Shown: piece after piece, positions 11,872 through 24,006 of the stretch
Position numbering within the stretch: position 1 is the stretch's first letter
How the letters are laid out: each line of letters begins with the position of its first letter
NCBI RefSeq assembly: GCF_037893015.1
Contig: NC_133665.1
Span: 102,329,937-102,393,936, forward strand
Direction of reading: 5' to 3'
Source: Macrotis lagotis
Taxonomy: Eukaryota; Chordata; Mammalia; Peramelemorphia; Peramelidae
Length of the DNA: 64,000 nucleotides
The notes under the pieces: model-generated
Database searches by the model: none
Told to the model about the DNA's origin: nothing
Seen by the model: the letters and a program-made list of their open reading frames with translations, nothing else
Made by a program: the position numbers and the translations under genes

Positions 11872-12830
11872 ATAGTGACAATTAACAAGTTGTTTTTAAA
11901 GCACCTACAACATACTAGTCACGGTGTTAAGGCCACTGGGAATTCAAAGAAAGGCAAAAACATTAGCCCTGCCCTCAATGAGCTCACGTAATTTGAGGGA
12001 GACACCTGCAAAAAAAAATTTCACATAAACCATAGTAATATTAATGGAAAGTAATTTCAGAAGAAGGGCAATAACAGTGCATATGTGGGAGAAATATAAA
12101 ATAAAGCCTCTTAGCACGGGTGAGATTTGAGCCAAGATGTCAAGGAAGCTGGTAGGTGACTGAGGAGGTGGAACATTTCAAGCATGGGGGAAAGCTAGTG
12201 AAAATTCACAAGAGTTGGAAGAGAATGTTGGGTATAGGCCTGAGAAGACTAAAAGGTAGACTAAAAAAAAAGACTGAGGGACTTCAGAAGCAGCAATTTA
12301 TATTTGACTTTGGAGGTACTATGAGGCATGGGGTCCAAGTGAGAGGGGAGCTGGTATTCCAAGACCATTTTAGTAACTGAGTAGAGAAAGAACTAATAGG
12401 TATGAGGAGAGATTGGAGGTAGCGAGACCAAGCAGAATACTATTCTAGTCCAAGGGTGAGGTGATGGAGACTTGCATCAAGGTGCTATCTGTGTTAGTTC
12501 GCAGAATAAGATGAGTTATGAAGGTAGAAATAAAATTTGACAGAATTGTATATGAAGAGTGAGTGAGAGTAAGAAGGCAAAGATGACAAGTATAAATAAG
12601 CCTAGTGTCTAGGAGCATAGTGTGGCCCTAAACAGTAACCTGAGATTAAGGAAGAAGGGAGAATTTGAGGGAGAAAGTTCTCTTTTGGACACATTAAGTT
12701 GGAGATGACCATATAGTATATATGTCAATGTCCAGGAATATGCTGATACTTGAGGAATTGTTGGTGATGGTGGAACTAGAGCTTAGGAGAGAGCCTGGGC
12801 TAGATCTGGTAGAACACTGAATCATCTCCC
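11872..12830 (-). mobile_element. L2-clade LINE, 3' part including the end of the RT ORF
   Basis: Read on the minus strand, the segment near 12690 gives an LNVSK(T/R)EL motif and the segment near 12440 gives a diverged form of the SRLDYCNS motif, both typical of the C-terminal half of the L2/CR1 reverse transcriptase. The 3' terminus at about 11875-11990 matches L2 ends (gcacctacaacatactagtc on +). It is an ancient copy with many stops. Boundaries are approximate. Confidence 0.7.
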
Positions 12831-13161
12831 CAGAGGTTATTAAACTCATGAAATTCTAGGAACTACTGAAGGACCCAGGTTCAGAACAACTCAACCCCAC
12901 CCAATGCTTTGTTCTGGAAGCAAAATGATTTTGAATGCATTCAGGGATTTCTTTTTTTAAGTTGTATGTAAATGAGGAAGATCTTTATAAAATAGAAAAC
13001 AAGGAGAAAATATAAATTACTGAACCCTATGACTACTTTTCATCTCTTGAAACTGTTGGAGAATTGTCCTTTCATGGCAGGAAGGGTAACATTGATGAAA
13101 GGATGAGATGGGTGTAAGCTAGCTTTCTACAACAACGGATCGAAAATATGGAATCTTAAGA

Positions 13162-13184
13162 TCACACACACACACAGACACACA

Positions 13185-13216
<32 letters not shown>
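13162..13216. repeat. (CA)n microsatellite
   Basis: About 55 bp of CA dinucleotides with two CAGA interruptions. Confidence 0.95.
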
Positions 13217-13218
<2 letters not shown>

Positions 13219-14535
13219 TGAACAAAGCATAACCTCAGAATCTCTCTTCAGAGTGTCTTCCTGTCCATGTCTTTGCCAGGGCCAAAGTTATTTTGGGACC
13301 ACAGTGGTAGATGCTCACCCAACCTACTGCGTATCCAAATGTCCTTATCTTAATTTCTAGTAGGATGGGTTTGATTCACATCAATTCAGGAAGGTTTAGA
13401 ACTTGTTCAGGTTAGAAACACCCTCACCTTTGACTGATCAATAGGGGCAAAAATCAGAAGAGGGCCGCTGTAACTATCCTTTGGTCTTTGAATGAGGGGA
13501 GGAGTATTTTCCCCCTCCCCTTCTTCCTTGCTGAAGCCTGAGGGACCATCAAGATAAACCAGTTTAGGAAAATGGTCTAAGAAAAGCAAAAATCATCTCC
13601 CTAAAACTACTTGATCACCAGAACCCTAACCCAGAACAGACTTTATGTTCTGGACATCAGAAAAAGTTTCGGTTGGGGAGTCAGACTTTGATCCAAATTG
13701 TGGACTGATTTGGTTAATGATTTTGAGAGAGACACTACCCCAGGTCTGAGTCTTTTTTTCCTCACTGGTAAAATAAGGACATTGATGTAAGATTCATTCC
13801 AGTTCAGTCATTCATGAGGGCTCTTAAGACTCTGGGTCAGTCAATAAACATTTATTGAACAGCTACTATGATATCCCCATAGGCAAAATAGTAAAGACAT
13901 AACTAAGAATAACTTAACTGGAAAAACTAATTCTACAGGGGAAAATGAATTTTTAATGAGATAGAGGATTTCCAAGAATTCCTAATGAATAAAAATCTTG
14001 AAGTACAATTGCAAGGAAAAAGACAAAGACATTTGAGCAACTGCAAAGACATAATAAAATCAGGAATAGTCTACATTTTAATGAGGGTAGGGTGGAAAGA
14101 AGAAACAAATGTCTTTTCAGAACCTTGATGAATAGTCATAGATTAAGTTAAATAAGTCAGTTTATATTTTGTTTCAATGGTTTCAAAAGAAGAAGGAAAT
14201 TGAAAGAAAAGAAGGTAATATCCTAAGGAGGAAAAAAAAAGTGTGAGGGGGTGATGCTAGAATAATTTACTCTTATAATAAGGGTGCATGATATAACATT
14301 TAGTAACATGGAGGTAGGGGTAGGAGGAAAGAACGTTCCAGAAACCTTATTTTCATGTAAATAATAATAATGGAAGATTGAAAACATATATATACACACA
14401 CACACAAGACTGGGTGCAGAGTAGATCTTAACCATTTTTTCACAGTCTGGTGGAGCTTATGAACTCCCTTCTCAGAATAATGTTTTTACATCCATAAAAT
14501 ATATAGGATTACCAAAGAAACCAATTATATTGAAA

Positions 14536-14642
14536 GAAAATTAAAATATATATATTTAAAATAAATCTTTCAAATATATATCTGTTATATATATATTATA
14601 TGTATACAATATATATTATACATATATATGTATATATATTTT
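14536..14642. repeat. (TA)-rich low-complexity tract
   Basis: Over 100 bp made mostly of alternating A and T with self-complementary segments such as atatatgtatatatat. Confidence 0.85.
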
Positions 14643-15268
14643 TTTAAAAGTTTTAGACCCAGGTTAAGACCTTTAATATAGAAATAAAATCAAAGATATA
14701 GGCAAAGACTAGGAGAAGGGACAGGGACTTAAAAGAGGACAAGGTTGAGGATATAGTAATAAGCAAAACAAACTCAATACTAGTTGGTAGAACATAAAAC
14801 TAGGATTAAAAGGAAAGAAAGAACAAAATCTTGTGACTGGGGATCCGGTGAAAGGAAGAGAAATGAGATAAGGGAATGGAAACATCATTAAAATCATAGA
14901 TCACTAGTATTAAACATACTTCCCTTTCACCACCATAGCCTCTATCTTAAATGAAAAGTTAATTAAATTAGAGAAATAAATAATAAACTGTAGTAGTGAG
15001 GAACCTCATTGTATCTTTTCAGACAGTAAAAAAGAAGTTAAGGATTTGAATAGGATTTTAGAAAAATTTTATAGGATTTATCTCTGTGATGGTTCATGAA
15101 TGGGAACAGAATTGAGTTTGCATGTTGTTGTTCATGGTACTTTTACAAAAACTGACCCTATATTAAGAATAAACTTGTAAATGCAGGAAAGCAGAAATAT
15201 TAAAACCATTCTTTATTAAGCACTATGCAACAAAAGGCCATTGAAAAAAGGACTAAAACTTAATGGGA

Positions 15269-15391
15269 TGGGGGCGGCTAGGTGGCCCTGGAGTCAGGAG
15301 TACCTGGGTTCAAATCCGGTCTCAGACACTTAATAATTACCTAGCTGTGTGGCCTTGGGCAAGCCACTTAACCCCGTTTGCCTTGAAAAAA
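15269..15391 (+). mobile_element. tRNA-derived SINE with internal deletion and perfect target-site duplication
   Basis: Starts gggggcggctaggtgg and jumps directly to ccctggagtcagg, so about 25 bp of the body is missing. It ends in a poly(A) run. The 14-bp sequence aaaacttaatggga occurs on both sides (15255-15268 and 15392-15405), a clear target-site duplication and a sign of a fairly young insertion. Confidence 0.93.
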
Positions 15392-15744
15392 AAAACTTAA
15401 TGGGACGTTACCTAATTGAATCAAGAATTAGTGGGTCAAAGAAAAAAACATCATAGATACAATAGAAAATTTCATAAAAAAATGGAGACATCATACAAAA
15501 ATGTTTAACATTAAACTTTTCTGTTTATTATCAACAAACCTCAGTAGGAAGAGGTATAGAAATTCCATTCAAAATAACTGCAGAAAATAGAAAAGATTTG
15601 GGAGCTCACCTATAGAGCTACTAAATCATTAGGGAACTATAGTTTCCCAGTAGATTGATCATGTGAATTTAATAAAAGTAACAATACTACCCAAATTAAT
15701 TTACTTATTTAGTGCCCACAATCCAAGTCCTGCATGGGATTTTG

Positions 15745-16003
15745 GAAGACAGCATGGCTAGTGGCAAGAGAACTGGCCCTGATCAGGAAGACCATGGTTT
15801 CAATCTATCTCTGACTGTCTTGACACATGGGGGCCATCTGCAGTCATCCTTATCTATATACCTGGCTGCTGGATCAAGATAGTTCCAGAGAAGAAAGTGA
15901 GATTGGTGGCTTTGTATGGCCCTTTTCACTCCAATTCACTTGCAAGTCATGGATTGCCTTCCTGATGTCATGGTCCGATTTGAGAACAAAGGATAAACAA
16001 CAA
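15745..16003 (+). mobile_element. Longer composite SINE family, copy 1
   Basis: Diverged + strand copy of the family seen in reverse at 39585-39888 and 48357-48674. Shared blocks include a segment around ccaattcacttgcaagtcatg and a tail ending gaacaaaggataaacaaca. Confidence 0.6.
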
Positions 16004-16133
16004 TGACTCGTAATAACTCTATGGCCCCTGGGCAAAACGCTTAACCTCTATGTGCCCCAGGTAACTCTAAGACTTGTTAGCTATAGAACAGATTTGAATT
16101 GGTAGAGCAAATTTTCTTAACACTTGATGATGG

Positions 16134-16192
16134 TGTAGGATGGTGGTGGTTGTGGTGATGAAGATGATGATGATGGTGGTGGTGGTGGTTGC
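16134..16192. repeat. (GGT)n/(GAT)n triplet repeat
   Basis: Imperfect run of GGT, GAT and GTT triplets (for example gatgatgatggtggtggtgg). Confidence 0.85.
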
Positions 16193-16708
16193 TAAATAAG
16201 GAGTTGACCAAAGAATGAAAAAGTAACTGATATGCTTGTCTAGCTCTGCAAGAGAAACAGTCTGAGGCCCTGAGTTTTGGGGAGTAAAAAAGATTGGAAA
16301 GCCCAAACCAGCACTAACCGAGTTTAGACCTGGGGGCTTCATGCATGCCCCAGTCACCGTGCCCTAAGTGCTTAATTCACTCCATACATATTAACTAATC
16401 TGCTCAAGCTGGAGCTTGAGGTTCATTATAATATCATGCTATGTATGTGGAGGCATGACCAGGGTCGGGGAATATATCAAGGAGTAGCATACAAGAGGTG
16501 GACCAGGAAGTTGGGGATTACATCCCCCGGGGAATGAAAACCCAAGAGAGGGAACTGAAGTTTTAGTGACAGAGATAAAAGTTGTCTGCTCTTTGTTTCT
16601 GTGTGGATCTGTCTTTGATGACATGAATCCTCCCTGCAGGGATGTATTAAAATTTAAAATTACTTTATTCACCCTTAAGTCTTTGTTTTTCCTTTAAGAT
16701 TTCTTTCT

Positions 16709-17190
16709 AGCTTTCCCCTGGCTGGCCAGCAGATCCTGCATGATGCCTGGAGTCACAGTGAAGGATGTGAACCAGCAGGAGTTTCTCTGGGCCCTGACCA
16801 CTTTTCTGAAAAAGTCAGGGAAGCTGAAAGTCCCTGAATGGGTGGACACGGTCATACTGGCCAAACACAAGGAGCTGGTGCTCTATGACCAGAACTAGTT
16901 CTGCACCCAGGCCGCCTCCACTGCCCACCATCTGTACCTCCGATGTGGAGCAGGGGTAGGGTCCATGACCAAGATCTATCGGGGACGCCAGCACAATGGG
17001 ATCATGTCCAATCACTTCAGCAGAGGCTCCAAAGAGCATGGCCCAGAGGCCTTGAAGGTCTCAAGATGGTGGAGAAGGACTAGGATGGAGGCTGGAAGCT
17101 GACACCTCAGGAACAGAGAGAACTGGACAGAATTACTGGACACACCACACCAGATTCATTAATAAATGCCTTGTTCTTCCAAAAAAAAAA
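16709..17190 (+). pseudogene. RPS19: RPS19 processed pseudogene
   Basis: A retrocopy of ribosomal protein S19 mRNA. It starts in the 5' UTR (ctttcccctggctgg), with ATG at 16743 giving [14 protein letters not shown], then [33 protein letters not shown] and NHFSRGSK. There are no introns, and a short 3' UTR with AATAAA near 17160 is followed by ten A at about 17180. A premature stop (TAG) replaces the Trp codon of the DENWFY segment (here DQN-stop at about 16898), many residues differ, and the frame is lost after the middle of the protein. It cannot make eS19. The 5' UTR and tail show it arose from a mature transcript, most likely through LINE machinery. Confidence 0.96.
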
Positions 17191-17394
17191 TGTCCTTCTT
17201 ACAATAATAATAATGATAATGAAAATCACAAATATGATTCCTATTCCCCTTCCTCCACCTAAAGATAGCCAAGTCTAAAGAAAAATCTTATACTTTTCAT
17301 CTATGCTTACTCCTAGTGGACTTTCTATACACATAAGAAACATTTAATAAACATTTATTGAGTAAAGATGTAATTCATAGGATTATAGATTCAG

Positions 17395-17560
17395 AACTCA
17401 TAGAGGTTATCCACTTTCTCATTTTACAGATGAGAAAACTGAAACTCAGCAAATACAGTTGACTTGCCCAACAGCTAGCCAGTATATAAGATATGATTTG
17501 AACCTGAGTTTTCCTATTGTCAAGTCTAGCCCTCTTTTCACAACTTCATGCTGCTTTCCT
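17395..17560 (-). mobile_element. MIR-type SINE fragment
   Basis: Reverse MIR body with the typical cattttacagatgagaaaac and a splice-like tail gcccaacagctagccagt. A small L2 3'-end scrap (aataaacatttattgag) precedes it at about 17345. Confidence 0.7.
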
Positions 17561-17963
17561 AAAGCTTTCCTTGACTCACTTCTAGCCAAGAGTGCTCCTT
17601 ATCTTCTGGACCCTCAACTGTAATTTTTGTGTTCATCTTCTATTTTGTATCATAGTTACTGGTACATGTCATCTCCCTCCTAATGTATAAGGGAATACTA
17701 ATTGAATTTTATCTTTTTTTGTATCCCCATCAGCTGTTAGCGTAGAACTTTGTGCAAAGTTGGTTGTGATTGTTACCTCTTAGCTGACACTTGTCCTATT
17801 CATTCTTGTACATCAGTTGTTTTTCTGCATATATGTCTGGTTTTCTTCAGCCGCATTTCAAGTTCTCTGAAGGCAACACATACTTATTTCACAATCTGAG
17901 GTACTTAGGGTTCCTGGACTTAATTTCTGTGTTTAGTGAGTGATTGAGTTAACAATTGAATTT

Positions 17964-18095
17964 TTTTTTTTGCAAGGCAATGGGTTAAGTGGCTTGCCCA
18001 AGGCCATACATCTAGGTAATTATTATGTGTCTGAGGCCGGATTTGAATTCAGGTACTCCTGACTCCAGGGTCGGTGCACCACCTAGTCGCCTCAG
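17964..18095 (-). mobile_element. tRNA-derived marsupial SINE
   Basis: Minus-strand copy, poly(T) first and cacctagtcgcctca last, flanked by aattgaattt on both sides as a target-site duplication. Confidence 0.9.
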
Positions 18096-18499
18096 TAATT
18101 GAATTTGATAACGATGCCATCTATGCTTTTGTAAAGGCAATGGAGACCAGAAGTCTGCCAGCAGCCAGGAATTCCCCAGTTTATCTGTTTGAGCCTTAGA
18201 AAGTCAGGAGTCTGTGATGGAAAGATTAGCCTCTGTCTCATCCTAAGGAAGGGAGGGAGGAGGAGAAGTCTCCTGAGAGGAGCAAGCAAGTTGGGTGCCC
18301 CAGCCCTGGAAAGTCCCCATGCTGCTGGAAGGAACTGGCAAGGGTGGGAGACAGGCCCTCAGACAGACTGTGGTCAGTCTATGCAAAGGTCATAGAGAGC
18401 AGAGGTGGGGGCGCCTGAGCCAGCTGCACGACTTGGAAGAGAACTGGGAGATATGTCTGCACTTTCCCACCCTTTGCTTCACCTCCACTAATGGTCTCA

Positions 18500-18520
18500 T
18501 TCTCTCTCTCTGTCTCTCTG

Positions 18521-18565
<45 letters not shown>

Positions 18566-18625
18566 GTCTCTCTCTGTCTCTCTGTCTGTGTCTCTGTCTC
18601 TGTCTCTGTCTCTGTCTCTCTCTCC

Positions 18626-18680
<55 letters not shown>
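18500..18680. repeat. (TC)n/(TCTCTG)n microsatellite
   Basis: About 180 bp of pure TC with TCTCTG and TCTGTC variants in the middle. Confidence 0.95.
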
Positions 18681-18684
<4 letters not shown>

Positions 18685-18837
18685 CTATTAGCTAGAGAAT
18701 ACCTAGAGTCAGGAAGATCTGATTTCAAATGTAGCCTCAGACTCTTTTTAGCTATGTAAACTTTCTCTATCTCAGTTTCCTCAACTGAAAAATGGGCATA
18801 ATAAAAACACAGGACCATTGTGAGATAATATGAGATA

Positions 18838-18990
18838 TTTTTTTTTTAGGTTTTTGCAAAGCAAATGGGGTTAAGTGACTTGCCCAAGGCCACACAGCTA
18901 AGTAATTATTAAATGTCTGAGGTCGGATTTAAACTCAGGTACTCTTGACTCCAGGACCAATGCTCCATCGACTGTGCCACCTAGCCACCC
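18838..18990 (-). mobile_element. tRNA-derived marsupial SINE
   Basis: Minus-strand copy with poly(T), ttgcccaaggccacacagct and terminal cacctagccaccc. Flanks share tgagataatat, a target-site duplication. Confidence 0.92.
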
Positions 18991-19468
18991 TGAGATAATA
19001 TATTCAAAGCACTTAAGCTCAACGTTTGAAACATGGTAAGTGTTTAATCAATCTCTTCAGACTTTGTCTGGCTTTTTGTTTTCACAGTTTCTCTGAGATA
19101 AAGAGAATAACTGCGGAATTATGATCAGTGTATGTGTTCTGGCATGGCCATAATAGAGGGAAAGGTAATAGGAGGAGATAAAGCAGACAGGAAAGTTAAA
19201 TAGCTTTCTTATTACTACTGGGACCTTTCCTGGCCCAAACAGCTTGGAACTTTATAGAAAAGAACTAATTAGTTAATTTTAATTAATTTAATTTTTTTTA
19301 TAACTTCCCAAAGCAGAGAAAGAAAATGTGAGTCCAGGCCAGGCCTAGACATGAAAATAAGCCTAGTAGTTTCTATTGGGTGAGGGTGATCACTTCCAGG
19401 GGTCTGTTGTTCAGTGTTTAACAATCAGTTCTCTTGGGGGAAAATACAACTATGTCCTCACAATACAC

Positions 19469-19625
19469 TTTTGTTTTTGTTTGGTTTTTCAAGGCAATAG
19501 GGTAAAGTGACTTGCCCAAGATCACACAGCTAGGTAATTATTAAGTATCTGAGGTGGGATTTGAACTTAGGTCCTCCTGACTCCAGGGCCGGTGCTCTAT
19601 ACACTGCACCACCTAGCTGCCCCCC
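19469..19625 (-). mobile_element. tRNA-derived marsupial SINE
   Basis: Minus-strand full-length copy ending accacctagctgccccc. Confidence 0.92.
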
Positions 19626-20681
19626 TGCAAGGGGGGGAAACCTTTGCCTCTAGGAGCAAGAACATAAGGAGTGATTAAAGAGTAGTGCATGCCCAAGAGA
19701 AGGCCAGAGGAAGGGGCGAGGGAAGAGTGGAGCTGCCCATAGGAAGATAGAAATAACCAGTTCTCCTCACCAGTCCGATACTACCACTCTACATTACTAG
19801 ACTTTTAATCAAATCACTGATTAAAATATGGAATGCACAGGACTGAACACCCCTCCATGGATATTGCCTTCCAAGTTGACAGTGATGACTGCACTTTGAG
19901 TCTGGCTATGCCATCTAGTCCTTTAATTTAAGCTTTTCTCCATCTTTTCAGCAAGGATAAGTTTGCTAGGATCTAGGTAAATTCTTTATACCACATTCCC
20001 CTGTTCTTCCAGTTTACTTAATCAAAATTAAATTTCATTTCCTTAACTTTAAATCTCTCCAAAAGCAAGGCTCTGCCTCCTCCCTCTGTCTCTGATTTAG
20101 CTCCCAGTGACCTCTTCCTCGGTTTCAACCATAGGACTCTGCAGTCTAAAAATCTCCCTGTGATGGCTGTTCAATAACTGCTTAGTTATCAATATGAGCA
20201 CTACGGTGGGGAGGTGAACCTGTATCCTGGAAAGCTGGGCCAGAGGCACCCAGGCTTGGCTGGTCCTGTCAAGAGGGGAAGGCTTTGAGAGTTTAGGAAC
20301 TAGAGTTTGGGAATTCTATTTGAGTCATAACTCTTTGGAAATACAAGGCATTGTCTCTTCCAGGATGAAGATTCAGAAGATCATTGAATTGAAAAAGACC
20401 CAGAGACCCAGAGAAGGTAAGGTCACATAGGTGGTCAGAACTCAGTTCTCCTCACACTGCCTCCAAGTGCTTTCTCCATAACACTATGGCCTCCATCACA
20501 TTCTAATTCGAAGGGGGCAGTTTCCTCGGTATCATCTTCCCCTTTTTGCAAAAGGACACCTACTTATCCTAGGAGTCAGTGCCAGGAACTAATCTTTCAA
20601 TGTCCTGGCCCTTTGCTGACGGTTTTATTTATCCATGGAGTGTGGGAGTCCAGCAGGGGCTGGGGAAAAGAGTGTGTGATG

Positions 20682-20682
<1 letters not shown>
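19626..20682. other. Intergenic DNA, nothing recognised
   Basis: About 1 kb of average composition without a convincing gene or repeat. Fragments near 20360-20500 vaguely resemble MIR. Confidence 0.5.

Positions 20683-20722
<40 letters not shown>
20683..20722. repeat. (CA)n microsatellite
   Basis: About 40 bp of pure CA. Confidence 0.95.
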
Positions 20723-20726
<4 letters not shown>

Positions 20727-20939
20727 TGATCAGACTTGCTGGTATACTTACCCACCTAACCAGCACACTCAGTGTTTGGCCTAATCCAAGGCCTTGATCA
20801 TGGGAAACAGTCACCTGTTAGGATTTCAATTCATAAATCTGTAGAATGTCAGAGCTGGGGTGGGAGGAATTAGAGATCTCAAGTCCAACCTCCTCTTTTG
20901 ACAAGAAGATTTAACTGAAAGAAGGGACATTGGGAGTCA

Positions 20940-20941
20940 GG

Positions 20942-20992
<51 letters not shown>

Positions 20993-21150
20993 AGAGAGGA
21001 AGAGAGAGAGAAAGAAACAGAGAGAGAAAGAGAGGAAGAGAGAGAGACAGAGAAGAAGAGAGGAAGAGAGGGAGAGAGAGACAAAGAGAGAGAAGAGAGG
21101 AAGAGAGAGGAAGAAAGAGACAGAGACAGAAAGAGGAAGAGAAAGAGAGG
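20940..21150. repeat. (GA)n and GA-rich microsatellite
   Basis: About 50 bp of pure GA followed by about 160 bp of degenerate GA/GAA/GGA. It passes directly into the minisatellite to its right. Confidence 0.95.
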
Positions 21151-21151
21151 T

Positions 21152-22030
21152 TGTGTGTATACGCACACATTTTGTAGTCTAAGAAATATGCTGAATGTAT
21201 TCTAATATACATATTTGTATATATCAGTAGAAATGTAAGAATATATATTGAGTATATATTGTATGATACATATATTATATTGGCTATATGCAGTGTGTGT
21301 TTGTGTATATATACACATTTCATATTAAAATATATAATTAATATATACTACTATATACTTGGCATACATAAATAGAAATGTGTGAATATACTATATAGTA
21401 TAGCCTATCCACTGACTATATGTAGTGTGTATGTGTATACATATACATTTTATATTCTGATATGTACTACTATAATATAATACTAAATATATTCTAACTG
21501 CATATGTGTATATGGGAATGAAATGTAAGTATATATTATATATAATGTGTATGATATATGCTGAATAGTATATGCAGTGTGCATGTACATACACATATTT
21601 CATATTAAAATATATGGTGAATGTATTCTAATATATATTTAACATAAATAGAAATAGAAATATGTAAATATATACTAAATACACTTAATGTGATACATAT
21701 ACTGACTGTATGTGTCAGGTGCAGACTATGTAAGTGTATATCTATTTTACATTCTAATATATATATACTGAATGTATTTTAATACATGCATATCTGTATT
21801 TGATAGAAATGTAAGAATATACATAGTGGAAGATATATATTGAAAATAAACAGTATATACAGTGTGTCTATGTTCACATACACAGACTTTATATTCCAAA
21901 ATAGATACTGAATATATTCTATGTATACTATGCATATGTAAATATGAATATATAGCATGTGATAAGCCTGTTGAATATATTCAGTATATGCAGTATATGT
22001 GTGTATGGGTATGCATATATATGAATATTT
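21152..22030. repeat. Diverged AT-rich minisatellite, period about 140 bp
   Basis: Six to seven units beginning near 21152, 21292, 21426, 21578, 21718, 21859 and 21990. Each unit opens with a TG-rich block (cagtgtgtatgtgtatacat type), then a tttcatattaaaatatat-type block, then tgaatgtattctaatatata and aaatagaaatgtaagaata. Units differ by point changes and small indels, so the array is old. Confidence 0.75.
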
Positions 22031-22069
22031 TAGGGAATGAAGCCTGTCTGTGCACATAATAATCATTCC

Positions 22070-22075
<6 letters not shown>

Positions 22076-22122
<47 letters not shown>
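22076..22122. repeat. (CA)n microsatellite
   Basis: 47 bp of pure CA closing the right end of the minisatellite region. Confidence 0.95.
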
Positions 22123-22124
<2 letters not shown>

Positions 22125-22284
22125 TCTGAGCCCCTGTTTAGGAGTGCCCCATTTAAGAGTTTCTTAGACTCCTCTTGGCCTCCCTGCTGTCTCTCTTCTT
22201 CTCTGAAATAAAATAAAAGCTGTTAAAAACCCAATGAGACTTGCATGCTTGTTTAGGAGCAGGGACTACCCAAAGTCACATGTG

Positions 22285-23760
22285 GGGAAAGCTAGATATA
22301 GGCTTCATCTTGTCCAACTCCCTCAGAGATGAGATTTGTCCAAGGTCACACAGGAATGAAAGGCAGAAATGGGACTTGATCTCATGCCCTCTGACTTCTA
22401 GGCCAGTGATCCTGTACTCTATAGATGCTGATCCTTTAGGTTAGCCCTGAGACTGGGTCCAGGACATGGTGGTTGGGTGACCTCAGGTGTAGTTTCTTAA
22501 CAATACTCCATGGGTCTGAGAATGGCTTCCTTGACCAAGTGAGAGGTGTGAGAAATCTGTATGTATTCATCAGAGGTGAGACTTGAATCCAAGACTTATC
22601 TTGACTCTAAGATTGGCCTTCTATTCACTTAGACTAACCTGTTGTCTTTCCTGCGATTAATACAATTTGAAAAATTAAAGCCTCTTTTAAATATAAACCT
22701 TTGTTATTTGTGTAAGTGTTGGATCAGAGAGAACCCAGCTTTGTGAACTAATGAATAAGGCTTTGTTTAGTTTTGAGAGCATCTCCCTATGGAGGGTATG
22801 GATTTGCCCATTTGTACTTCTTTAAAAGAACTGAGGACATTTCCTGGGACCACTCTGGGCTCTGATAGGTGAACTTTCTGTAGTCATGTCTTCCCCCTCA
22901 CTTCTAGGTCATCTCCCAAACCTTGCCAAACACCCACCCCTGCTTTCCAACGCTGATGTGGGACTCAAACCATATTCAAATGTAACTGGGAAATAGTTAT
23001 CAAAATAAATAAAAATAAAAATGATGTTAATAAGTCTAGAGTATTGGGGACAAGGCTTGAGCCTGAGTCTTCCTGGTTCAGGGGTTAGCTCTCTCCACTA
23101 CTTCATCTGCTTCTCATAGAAAATGCTTCATACATTCCTGTTTATTGATTAATCAATTTGCCCTGTTAGAGGATTCCTCAATAGGAACTCCTTATGCCAA
23201 TGACATCATGGGTTTGGACCAAAATCAACATCATATATCATTTCATTCTATTCTTACAATGACTTGTAACATCATGAAAAAGAGCACTGGATTTGGAATC
23301 AGAAAACCTGCTTTGAATCCCAGGTCTTCTGTTTCTTCCTATCTGTATCCTCTTCAATAAGCCTGTTTCCTCTTTTATGAAATGGTGGTAACTATGCCTA
23401 ACCTGTTCTCTGAGGGTTGTTTAGAGGATCAGTGGTGAGAATGCATGCAAAGGCTTGATAAGTCATGAAGTGTAATATAAATGTCAGATCATTTAAGTAA
23501 GTGAAGTATAATAAGCTCCATTTAATGGATGAGTATACTAAGATTCAGGGAAATAAACTTCCTTTCTTAAGATCACATAGCCTGTTAGGGTTGGGGTTCT
23601 CCCTCCTAGACCACCCTATGTCAGCCAGTGGTCTGAGAGGACATAGAAAATGTTAGAGTTGGAAAACACTTTTGAGAGATCTTAATTCATTCTCCTTTTC
23701 TAGATCAGAATTTCAAAGGGGATGTTACTTGGCCAAGGTCACACATGACCAATAAAAATG
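22285..23760. mobile_element. Series of MIR-type SINE fragments
   Basis: 22285-22440 (-) contains tgtccaaggtcacacaggaatg. 23270-23480 (+) contains gagcactggatttggaatcag. 23500-23760 (-) holds two pieces with aagatcacatagcc and ggccaaggtcacac. They are diverged and separated by DNA with nothing recognised. Confidence 0.55.
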
Positions 23761-24006
23761 ACACTTCAGCCTAGGTTTGCTGACTTCAAGTCTGTTGCCT
23801 TTTTGACAAGAGACCTGATGACCTACTGGCCCTCTCCTCTTGCAAACCTGCAGACTTGGTTTGGAGGGGTCTCCCCTCTCCTTCTTGTTCCTGGGGTCTT
23901 CTGTCTTCTCCCTGCTCTCCACAGGAACCTCCCCCACTCTGCCCTTTTGCCTCCCTCTCTCATTCCTGGGAGGGTGAAATTGGATCTCACAGTAAGTGAC
24001 ACCCTG

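Larger units (their letters stand above)
12830..15254. other. AT-rich intergenic DNA with microsatellites and no visible gene
   Basis: Holds the (CA)n tract at 13162-13216, an L2 3'-end scrap near 13840-13890, a short (CA)n near 14394 and a TA-rich stretch at 14536-14642. I see no coding or RNA gene. Confidence 0.6.

Noticed and set aside
18390-18818. Long frames in the (TC)n tract, and the similar frames at 20879-21323 and 30088-30551
   Set aside because: They are translations of microsatellites (Ser-Leu or Arg-Glu repeats) with no other content.
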